Assembly (NCBI GenBank): GCA_964404235.1
Contig: CAYOJL010000103.1
Coordinates: 1-5,832, forward strand
DNA: 5,832 bases
Source: CACEUX01 sp964404235
GTDB lineage: Bacteria; Fidelibacterota; Marinisomatia; Marinisomatales; UBA1611
Direction of reading: 5' to 3'
The notes under the pieces are model-generated. The model was given only the letters and a program-made list of their open reading frames with translations, searched no databases and was not told where the DNA came from. Within the stretch, counting starts at the first letter, position 1, and every line of letters begins with the position of its first letter. The translations under genes and the position numbers were made by a program. Below, piece after piece: positions 1 to 5,832 of this stretch.

Positions 1-1267
1 GGGTTGTCTTTCCTCCAAATACATTGATATAATTATTATGAAGGATGGTTTGGATGGCGTTCGCATGAGTTTCCATTCCAGGTGTAAGTTGGCTTAGATC
101 CATATAATTATAAAATGGGGTGGACTTAACATCATGTATGACCTCTACATTCACACCTAATATGACTATTTTATTATAAAAAGGTGATTGTGTTATGTCA
201 AAATCCGCCCCAATACCCATCATTGACATCATTTCATTTCTTTCAGTATCATCTTCTATAGCTAAGATCCATTCAGGGATCTCACCAGCTATAAACTGAC
301 TCATCCAATCAATATCTTCTGGCAGATCATAGTCTTGCGTATCTAAAACTTGAGATAGTGAGAATCTTGGGAAGGTACCCCACGGTTTATAATTTTCATT
401 ACCTGGAAATTTGTATCCAGATGGTGGTCCATAATAATTGACCAAAAAATTATTTGTTCGACCGTATGATTTAATTTTAAGCTCTTCAAATTCCCACCTC
501 AATTCCTTAGTATTAAAAATGGGTACAGCACTGTCTGATATATCTAAGAAAGACTTTACGCATTTTAAACCCAGTGTCAGGTATGCGATATCTGGCTCAT
601 GTTCCATATATCCTGCTATGCTATACTGACGAGAAAACCCATCAATATCTAGCATATCATTGATAAGTCCCGTTTCCGGTTCAACATTCATGATTTCAGG
701 TACAGGATAGGCTATATAGGTAGGAGGTATCCTTGTAGGCTCTCGAACCATTTTCACATCCATTATAATATCTGTTCCATTCTCCTGAGCATTATTAATA
801 GCTTCTGCTAAAATAATATCTCCATGCCCAGGCAGATATTTTTGAAATTCATCGGGGAGGTTTCCGCTGACACTTTTCAGGTATTCTGATCTAGCATCTG
901 GTGAATCAAACTGTATATCAAAAGCAATTACTCTAGCACCTGCCCTACTTAAATTATCTACTACTCTAGCCCAGATATCGACTCTCTTATATGGCCATGG
1001 GATCTTCTTATCCTTAAGAATTCTCCAAGCCTCATCATCAACCTCTACAAGTACTACATCTGTACCCATATTGATAATTGTTGAATCGCTTGCCCTCCAT
1101 CCAGTAAGTGGACCCCTAACAGTATTAAAACGATAATCATATGTTTTGAGTTCTAAAAAATCAAAAAACCCCACCCAATGAAAAAAACACGTAATTACAA
1201 TAGCACCTAGTGTGAGGCTTAGATCTACCACATGCGTTTGAAAAAATCTTTTAATATTATTGATCAA
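1..1267 (-). CDS. CHASE2-domain membrane sensor (3' end outside window), probable cyclase or kinase receptor
   Basis: The first 422 residues are visible and the frame leaves the window open. A membrane helix lies at about residues 14-36 (VDLSLTLGAIVITCFFHWVG). The periplasmic CHASE2 domain runs from about residue 37 to 415 with its classic blocks. LELKTYDYRFNTVRGP (38-53) opens it, then VVLVEVDDEAW (71-81) and PWPYKRVDIWARVVDNLSRA (90-109). GARVIAFDIQFDSP (110-123) follows, then NYYGPPSG (277-284) and FSLSQVLD (302-309). FYNKIVILGVNVEVIHDVKS (363-382) and LTPGMETHANAIQTILHNNY (394-413) close it. CHASE2 receptors normally continue with two or three membrane helices and a cytoplasmic output, most often a class III adenylate/guanylate cyclase, sometimes a histidine or Ser/Thr kinase. 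That part is not visible, so the output is unassigned. The domain is long for CHASE2, with an acidic, Met-rich stretch (332-356) before the penultimate strand. The TTG start is chosen because of the TTGA overlap and because it retains the first helix; a GTG at 1231 would shorten the product by 12 residues. Confidence 0.88.
   Translation of the reverse strand, partial: MINNIKRFFQTHVVDLSLTLGAIVITCFFHWVGFFDFLELKTYDYRFNTVRGPLTGWRASDSTIINMGTDVVLVEVDDEAWRILKDKKIPWPYKRVDIWARVVDNLSRAGARVIAFDIQFDSPDARSEYLKSVSGNLPDEFQKYLPGHGDIILAEAINNAQENGTDIIMDVKMVREPTRIPPTYIAYPVPEIMNVEPETGLINDMLDIDGFSRQYSIAGYMEHEPDIAYLTLGLKCVKSFLDISDSAVPIFNTKELRWEFEELKIKSYGRTNNFLVNYYGPPSGYKFPGNENYKPWGTFPRFSLSQVLDTQDYDLPEDIDWMSQFIAGEIPEWILAIEDDTERNEMMSMMGIGADFDITQSPFYNKIVILGVNVEVIHDVKSTPFYNYMDLSQLTPGMETHANAIQTILHNNYINVFGGKTT
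1264..1267 (-). other. TTGA overlap: TTG start of the CHASE2 gene within the stop of the barrel gene
   Basis: The barrel gene ends in TGA (1266-1264). The CHASE2 frame is closed just upstream by an in-frame TAG (1273-1271), and its first start-capable codon is TTG at 1267-1265. This gives TTGA, the same 4-base geometry as the common ATGA overlap. A GGGA sits about eight bases before the TTG and could be a weak ribosome site. The next candidates are a GTG at 1231 and an ATG at 1069. The ATG is downstream of the first membrane helix and cuts into the domain, so it is unlikely. Confidence 0.6.
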
Positions 1268-4086
1268 AACCTATATCCCAGTGAAAGGTTAAATCCCGAA
1301 CTATTAGTTGACCAGTTCTCTCTTTTTTCATCGATCTTCCCATCACCATCATTGTCCTTCTGGTCAGTGCTATAACCTTTACTATTATTCATCCTAATAG
1401 AACTCATAAAACTTAATGTTAACTTATCTAAAATATCCCAATCACCCCCAATTTTACCACCATAAAGTTTTGTAGATGAATTATCTTTTTTACCATTTGT
1501 AGTAAAATCAATACCACTTCTGAATCTAAGTGCATTATTATAGAGGCCATATTGAGCAGACGTACTAACCGAGGTCCATGTATTCGTCTCTTGCTGGGCA
1601 AGATTATTATCATCTAAAAATGGGACTATGATTTTAGTTTGATTAAAGGATGAGGTAGTTTTTAAACCGAATTCAAAACGAGTGGAAAAGGTTGCAGACA
1701 TTGATTGAGTTTCTGCTTTTTGGAAAAAATAATCCTTATTTCTATCAGATGCTAAGTTGTCCTTATAGGAGATTGAGGTCATATTAATTGAGGTAGTTGT
1801 GGTGAAAGTATTAAAATTTCCTGGAATATTTACAGATGCCATTACATTAAGTGCTTGGGAATTTTCTCTACTATCGCCTAAGTAATTACCATATTGATCA
1901 GTATCAATCGAATCAATACCATTTGTTCTACCAATGGATTGAATATTTAAAATTATAGAAGGTGCCCCAGGTCCAGGCACCAAGGTGGTATTCATAGAAA
2001 CCGTCCTAGTGGCTATTGGGTGTATAACTAATTCTGATAATTTATTATCACGGTATTTATAACCTATAACAAACATTAAACGCCTACCTAGGGTTGATAA
2101 TCTATCATTTATAGTAAATTCACGAATATTATTGGTCAAATAAGGATTTCCAAAACTTCTATACCCTGGTCCTAGTTGTCTATATTCTATCAATATATTA
2201 TTAAATGAGTAACTTCCTTTGACACGTAAATAGTAAGCTGAGGCAGGCATATTCAAAAATGCCCTGAATTGATTTTCCTCTGCAGCAATTGGGTCAATAG
2301 GTAATATGGGGGTCATGTATAGTGGATTAACAATAAAAATATCTTCATAGGAATCTATAAAGTCACCAATGGCAGATATATCATAGCTACCCATCAACTT
2401 ACCATCAACTAGAGTGTCCATTAATATATCTAATGAGTCTTTATTGACTGCTCCTGCCCAAATATTGTTATTTGTCAAACTCATATTCCAACCCATTTGA
2501 AATAAAAGTTTCCGATTATCCATAGCTCCCTCAAGATCGAACCCCAGTGCCAAGTTTTCTTGGGGCATACCATCATCCCAATTTTTTTTCTTTATTTTTA
2601 CAGTATCCCCATTAGTTAGAGAATCAATAAACTGGGCTAAAGTATATTGTTGTATAAGAGAATCACCAAAAATAGTAGTATCAACTCTGAAAAGACTATT
2701 TCCAGGGGCACGTATTTTAATTTTCTCATAATCATCCTTTGCCTTCAAAAAATGAATACTTGCTTTATAACGATTATTTAAAGAAAATGCTAATCTTGTG
2801 GCAGTTATATCTCTAGGAAAGGTATAACCTTTACGATTGAATAAGTATACACGATTACCAAACTCATCATAACGTACATCATTTGTAAGTAATTCATATG
2901 CACGATCTAGACCATTTTGATATTGAACATCCCTAGAAAGTTTTCCAGATACTGTCTGTATTTCCACTGCACCTTTCAAATCGAATGCAAATAGATCCCT
3001 ACCTAAAAGATTAATACCATCAAATCCGAAACCATAATTAATATCCACATCAATATGACTTCCATTCACTTTTTTCCCATCTAGTATAAAAGGTGAAATA
3101 GATGGGTATACATCCCCATTTTCAATCTTTAAATAATCAGTAACCTGGAGAATAAGACTAGTTCGATCTATTGGTTGTGATAGTTTTGATTCACGACTAG
3201 ATCTCCTGAATGAATACCTAGCTTTTACCCAACTCAATTCTGCATCTATTTTACCTGAGTATTGGCGTTCATCTAAAGATATTGATGAGGCTGTAGTTGA
3301 AGAACGTTTACTTACTAAAGAGCCTTTGTAAATAAAAGATTCAGCAAGATTTTCCATACCCTTACTTACACTAAAAGACCACTCAATAGGCGCTATATCT
3401 ATACCATATGTCGTTTTTAACCTTAATGATATATTATGAAACCCAAATTGCATTTCTTCTTCAGGAACTAAAGATAATACATCACCTGATATTATTGTCT
3501 GATCAGAATAATCCTTATTATCTATAAATATCTTAAAGTCTTTTTGATCTACATTTGCCGCATTAAAAAGAGAAGCAGAGATCACGATTTCATCTGGTCG
3601 ATTTATAGATCCATCTTCAGGAGAAAGAATCAGTACATCAGCAATAGCATAGTCCCCAACCTTATCGGAGTTTTGTTCTTTTTTCTTAATAGCCAGATCA
3701 GGACCTACACGAATTAGTAGGGGATTTTCAAAGGGGTCATCCTTTAATGGTAACGCAATTCTACCACCTGTAGACGTTTTTAGGATCGTAACATATTCAA
3801 TACCTTTAAGAGTCACACGGTGGGCAGGAATAATACCAACCCATTTCCCTCCTTCAAATAACATTTCAACTTCTTGGTAACTCATTTCCCCTTTATCTCT
3901 AAAAAATAGCATTCCCGAGTTGATATGCTCATCAGTGAATAAAAGTTGTGATATTTCTACATTATACCCGGCTTGTACAGGGCTTGGATTCTTATGATAG
4001 TATAGATGGTTGGATTGTGATAGACCAATTCTGAGAAGACACAAAGAAATGATCAGAAATCCTTTCTGTAAAATGCGCTTTCGCAT
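1264..4086 (-). CDS. Large outer-membrane beta-barrel-like protein with N-terminal Ig-like domains
   Basis: The product is 940 residues. MRKRILQKGFLIISLCLLRI is a clear signal peptide (basic start, hydrophobic core 10-19), with cleavage likely near residues 23-26 (LSQS). Residues 33-128 look like an Ig-like domain, containing PSPVQAGYNVEIS, LFFRDKG, GKWVGIIPAH and LKGIEYVTIL. This pattern is typical of extracellular beta-sandwiches that end in a P-x-N-P stretch. Residues 151-240 form a second one (ILSPEDGSINRPDEIVISAS to PIEWSFSV). From about residue 250 to the end the sequence alternates polar and hydrophobic residues with aromatic girdles and Asn/Thr/Ser-rich loops. It ends NLSLGYRF, and a terminal Phe on the last strand is a standard outer-membrane barrel signal. 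GYRSFGNPYLTNNIREF (641-657) and LVPGPGAPS (702-710) look like conserved landmarks. DNDGDGKIDE (911-920) is a calcium-loop-like motif in the last hairpin. There is no TonB box, plug or POTRA domain, and no enzyme motif. The start fits the signal peptide, although no Shine-Dalgarno is present. The function is unknown; it may be a surface sensor, porin or scaffold. Confidence 0.75.
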   Translation of the reverse strand: MRKRILQKGFLIISLCLLRIGLSQSNHLYYHKNPSPVQAGYNVEISQLLFTDEHINSGMLFFRDKGEMSYQEVEMLFEGGKWVGIIPAHRVTLKGIEYVTILKTSTGGRIALPLKDDPFENPLLIRVGPDLAIKKKEQNSDKVGDYAIADVLILSPEDGSINRPDEIVISASLFNAANVDQKDFKIFIDNKDYSDQTIISGDVLSLVPEEEMQFGFHNISLRLKTTYGIDIAPIEWSFSVSKGMENLAESFIYKGSLVSKRSSTTASSISLDERQYSGKIDAELSWVKARYSFRRSSRESKLSQPIDRTSLILQVTDYLKIENGDVYPSISPFILDGKKVNGSHIDVDINYGFGFDGINLLGRDLFAFDLKGAVEIQTVSGKLSRDVQYQNGLDRAYELLTNDVRYDEFGNRVYLFNRKGYTFPRDITATRLAFSLNNRYKASIHFLKAKDDYEKIKIRAPGNSLFRVDTTIFGDSLIQQYTLAQFIDSLTNGDTVKIKKKNWDDGMPQENLALGFDLEGAMDNRKLLFQMGWNMSLTNNNIWAGAVNKDSLDILMDTLVDGKLMGSYDISAIGDFIDSYEDIFIVNPLYMTPILPIDPIAAEENQFRAFLNMPASAYYLRVKGSYSFNNILIEYRQLGPGYRSFGNPYLTNNIREFTINDRLSTLGRRLMFVIGYKYRDNKLSELVIHPIATRTVSMNTTLVPGPGAPSIILNIQSIGRTNGIDSIDTDQYGNYLGDSRENSQALNVMASVNIPGNFNTFTTTTSINMTSISYKDNLASDRNKDYFFQKAETQSMSATFSTRFEFGLKTTSSFNQTKIIVPFLDDNNLAQQETNTWTSVSTSAQYGLYNNALRFRSGIDFTTNGKKDNSSTKLYGGKIGGDWDILDKLTLSFMSSIRMNNSKGYSTDQKDNDGDGKIDEKRENWSTNSSGFNLSLGYRF
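2582..2589 (-). repeat. A8 homopolymer inside the barrel gene
   Basis: The coding strand carries eight consecutive A bases within codons for KKKN (residues 499-502), in a Lys-rich segment of the barrel region. The frame is intact across it. Such tracts can slip in replication or transcription and are also prone to indel errors in assemblies, so it is noted as a possible weak spot only. Confidence 0.4.
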
Positions 4087-4125
4087 GGGGATAAGTTTAT
4101 TGGAATTTAAGAAGAGGGGAAATGA
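4087..4125 (-). other. 39-base intergenic leader without Shine-Dalgarno
   Basis: This is the only non-coding gap in the window, between the FecR stop (4128-4126) and the ATG at 4086. On the coding strand it is pyrimidine- and A-rich (TTTCCCCTCTTCTT near its start, CTTATCCCC just before the ATG). It has no GGAGG-like element, hairpin or T-run terminator. I see no promoter boxes, so the 940-codon gene is probably co-transcribed with the FecR gene. Initiation would rely on an unstructured leader or on coupling. Confidence 0.5.
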
Positions 4126-4797
4126 TTATTGATATTCAATAATCATTACTTTTTGTTCACCATTTGGACCTTCCAAATAGATCTTGACCTGTGATGGCCC
4201 TTCTATATCATCACTAGGGTCTTCTGGAATAGAAGATGGATCTGTTTCTGTCAACCCAACATTGCCATCTGGAGTTGATAAACCACTCATCCCTTCAGAT
4301 ACATCGATCTCTTGCCCAGTCTCAGTATTTGTAAGACCAACTATACCCTCAATACCTATGATCTGATCTCCAGTCTCGGGATCAGAGACTAGCCAAAAGT
4401 CTGTACCTTTCACCGATGCCACTGAGGTTGGTGTCTGAATCACAAAATCAGTATTTTGTTTTTTCACTGTTGCACGGATAGTTCCTTCATCCATATTGAT
4501 CTTTTTTGAAATACTTGCAGCTGTACGTTTTCCAGTAATAACGACCTCTGAATTATCTTTTACTTTGAGTGTTGATTTATCATCAATAAAAATAATTGCC
4601 GTAAATCCTGAAGGTCCCGTGCGAATTTTATCTCCATCCGATAGAATCGTTCCAGGTCTTAGATCAGAAAAACCTTTTTTACCAATTGGCATTATCTCCA
4701 CAGGGCCTTTTACCTTTGTGGCAACTGCGATCTTATTTGAGAGGGCAATTGAAAAAACGAATGTAAAAAGAAGAATTATATATCTATTAGATTTCAT
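4126..4797 (-). CDS. Exported FecR-domain protein
   Basis: The 223-residue product begins with MKSNR and a hydrophobic stretch at residues 6-20 (YIILLFTFVFSIALS), a probable signal peptide. The FecR domain (Pfam FecR family) spans about residues 28-155. Its hallmarks are visible in order: GTILSDGDKIRTGPSGFTAI (49-68), a strand-turn STLKVKDNSEVVI (75-87), DEGTIRATV (103-111) and the conserved TPTSVASVKGTDF (122-134). A following GIEGIVGLTNTETGQEIDVS segment (148-167) fits the end of the usual FecR beta fold. Residues 183-203 form an acidic, Pro/Ser-rich linker, followed by a short beta-like tail, VKIYLEGPNGEQKVMIIEYQ (204-223). There is no N-terminal cytoplasmic anti-sigma region and no sigma-factor gene nearby. 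It is therefore not a classical FecI/FecR iron regulator, but a stand-alone periplasmic FecR-domain protein of the kind I recall seeing near CHASE2 genes. Its ligand and partner are unknown. The start is set by the TAATG overlap and the signal peptide. Confidence 0.9.
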   Translation of the reverse strand: MKSNRYIILLFTFVFSIALSNKIAVATKVKGPVEIMPIGKKGFSDLRPGTILSDGDKIRTGPSGFTAIIFIDDKSTLKVKDNSEVVITGKRTAASISKKINMDEGTIRATVKKQNTDFVIQTPTSVASVKGTDFWLVSDPETGDQIIGIEGIVGLTNTETGQEIDVSEGMSGLSTPDGNVGLTETDPSSIPEDPSDDIEGPSQVKIYLEGPNGEQKVMIIEYQ

Positions 4798-4799
4798 TA
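4797..4799 (-). other. TAATG stop/start overlap joining the first gene to the FecR gene
   Basis: On the minus strand the TAA stop of the upstream gene (4799-4797) shares its last A with the ATG of the FecR gene (4797-4795), giving TAATG. No Shine-Dalgarno sequence precedes this ATG, so the FecR gene is probably translated by ribosomes finishing the upstream gene. This fixes the FecR start and shows the two genes are on one transcript. Confidence 0.75.
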
Positions 4800-5832
4800 T
4801 TCAACCGAGATAGATTGTATTTGATAGGTATTACTCATTATCTGATTCAATAAATAACTCACGCTCGATTCATCTACACTCACACCATTTACTTCAACTT
4901 GCCCGGTAGGATTATAACCTTGTAGTTCATTTCCAGATCCAAAATATGCATTATATTGATCATCTCCCAATGCCTGCTGTAGAGCCATTAGAAGAGGATT
5001 CGATATTAATGCTGGCGTTTCCACATTACCTACTTGACCAATTTTAAAAGCTGAAATTGAAGATGCCATTTCTTCTGACCCTACAGTAGTAGGCATGGCC
5101 ACCATTACTTGCCAACAGTACACATTACCTTCTTCAAGAGGATAAGCATCACTGAATGGGTATTGAAAACTGTTCACATTATCAATGAGGTACCATTCTT
5201 CTGATTGATCAAAAGGTAATACACGCTGATCTTGAATAGCTTCTTCAACAGAACTGTGGACCTGGCTATTGAATTGTGCTACTCTTATATAGGTCTCACA
5301 TCCACCACAAGGTTGTGAGAACCATTGAAAAATAGGAAAAGTAGTATAAATAACATTATCGAGCGTATCAGATAAAACCCCTGAAGGAGATTCTAATGTA
5401 ATAGATACAGGAGACTGAACTAAAATTATTTTTGAATCTGAAGCTAGAACCTGATCATCTTCTGATAATATACTAACTTCAAAAGTGTACTCTCCATCTG
5501 CAATTTTTCCAGTCGCCATTATACTTTGTAGAATAGCATCTGCTTGGGATGGATCTATAGTATCAATTACACGCCCCGTCAATTCGATACTATTTGGTGG
5601 GTGATCCATATCATAGATAACTGTAGCTTCTGATGAGATATCCCGATTATCTAAAATAATTGGTGCTTGTAGTTCAAAGGGGTCTGTTTCCACCTCCATG
5701 ATAGTGAGGTTATTATTAATACCAAGGGTTGGGGAAAGTATGGAAGCCTTATATCGAATTTTGACCTGAACTGGATATGTATTAGCAGATAATTGATACC
5801 GAAATATTTGTACATTGGTAGCACCCGTATTC
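4797..5832 (-). CDS. Partial extracytoplasmic protein with Ig/Fn3-like regions and a CxxC pair (5' end outside window)
   Basis: This is the last 344 residues of a longer protein. The ATG at 5699 looks like a start, but the frame continues without a stop through 44 more codons to the window edge. Those residues read as ordinary beta-rich sequence (for example VQIFRYQLSANTYPVQVKIR), so the 5699 methionine is probably internal. The visible part alternates short beta-strand-like segments. A stretch with the signature TGKIADGEYTFEV is typical of extracellular Ig-like domains. It is followed by PVSITLESPSG and TFPIFQWFSQPCGGCETYIRV, which resembles a fibronectin-like module. C175 and C178 (visible-fragment numbering, codons at 5309-5307 and 5300-5298) form a CxxC, and a third cysteine lies in NVYCWQV. 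The last 60 or so residues form a distinct tail containing LQGYNPTGQVEVNGVSVDES. No catalytic motif is seen, and no signal peptide can be judged because the start is missing. It is first in the visible cluster and is coupled to the FecR gene, so a periplasmic or surface role is likely. I do not recognise a named family. Confidence 0.8.
   Translation of the reverse strand, partial: NTGATNVQIFRYQLSANTYPVQVKIRYKASILSPTLGINNNLTIMEVETDPFELQAPIILDNRDISSEATVIYDMDHPPNSIELTGRVIDTIDPSQADAILQSIMATGKIADGEYTFEVSILSEDDQVLASDSKIILVQSPVSITLESPSGVLSDTLDNVIYTTFPIFQWFSQPCGGCETYIRVAQFNSQVHSSVEEAIQDQRVLPFDQSEEWYLIDNVNSFQYPFSDAYPLEEGNVYCWQVMVAMPTTVGSEEMASSISAFKIGQVGNVETPALISNPLLMALQQALGDDQYNAYFGSGNELQGYNPTGQVEVNGVSVDESSVSYLLNQIMSNTYQIQSISVE

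Noticed and set aside
438..629. 63-codon plus-strand open frame
   Set aside because: It lies wholly inside the CHASE2 coding sequence on the other strand, which has strong domain motifs. It has no ribosome site and a low-quality protein sequence.
1428..1613. 61-codon minus-strand open frame in another phase
   Set aside because: It is nested in the barrel gene and its product shows no recognisable features.
1264..4086. TonB-dependent receptor, usher or BamA/LptD assignment for the barrel protein
   Set aside because: No plug domain, TonB box, POTRA repeats or LptD/usher motifs are visible; the N-terminus is two Ig-like regions instead.
4126..4797. Classical FecI-FecR iron-uptake regulation
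   Set aside because: There is no sigma factor, no cytoplasmic anti-sigma segment in the FecR protein, and no TonB box or plug in the neighbouring barrel.
4184..4813. Two plus-strand open frames opposite the FecR gene
   Set aside because: They mirror the FecR coding sequence, which carries a signal peptide and full FecR motifs. The antisense products are composition artefacts.
5294..5320. Inverted repeat TCTCACA...TGTGAGA
   Set aside because: A 7-base stem with a 13-base loop inside the CxxC coding region, with no T-run and no gene boundary. It is likely chance plus Cys/Gly codon constraint.

Overview
The window is part of one tightly packed operon on the minus strand. Four protein genes run from the right edge to the left, and the only non-coding gap is 39 bases. 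No RNA gene, mobile element, CRISPR array or convincing terminator is visible. The DNA is AT-rich. Three features suggest a Gram-negative bacterium of the Fibrobacterota-Chlorobiota-Bacteroidota (FCB) group or a relative such as Ca. Marinimicrobia: weak or absent Shine-Dalgarno sequences, a large outer-membrane-barrel-like protein ending in an aromatic residue (GYRF), and a DNDGDG motif. This placement rests on style and was not tested by phylogeny.

Layout in order of transcription. (1) Right edge to 4797: the 3' part of a gene for a probably extracytoplasmic protein with Ig/fibronectin-like beta-sandwich character and a CxxC pair. The frame stays open to the window edge, so its true start lies outside. 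(2) 4797-4126: an exported 223-residue FecR-domain protein whose start codon shares one base with the preceding stop (TAATG). (3) 4086-1264: a 940-residue exported protein with two N-terminal Ig-like regions followed by about 690 residues resembling an outer-membrane beta barrel. (4) 1267 to the left edge: the N-terminal 422 residues of a CHASE2 sensor protein. It has no good ATG and is best started at a TTG that overlaps the previous stop as TTGA. Its C-terminal output domain, such as a class III nucleotide cyclase or a kinase, lies beyond the window.

The predicted proteins cover outer membrane (barrel), periplasm (FecR and Ig-like proteins) and inner membrane (CHASE2), and the genes are coupled by overlapping stops and starts. 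The simplest reading is an envelope-sensing module in which surface or periplasmic components feed a signal to a CHASE2 receptor with a cytoplasmic output. The CHASE2 and FecR identities are well supported by motifs. The barrel protein, the first protein and their joint function are inference.
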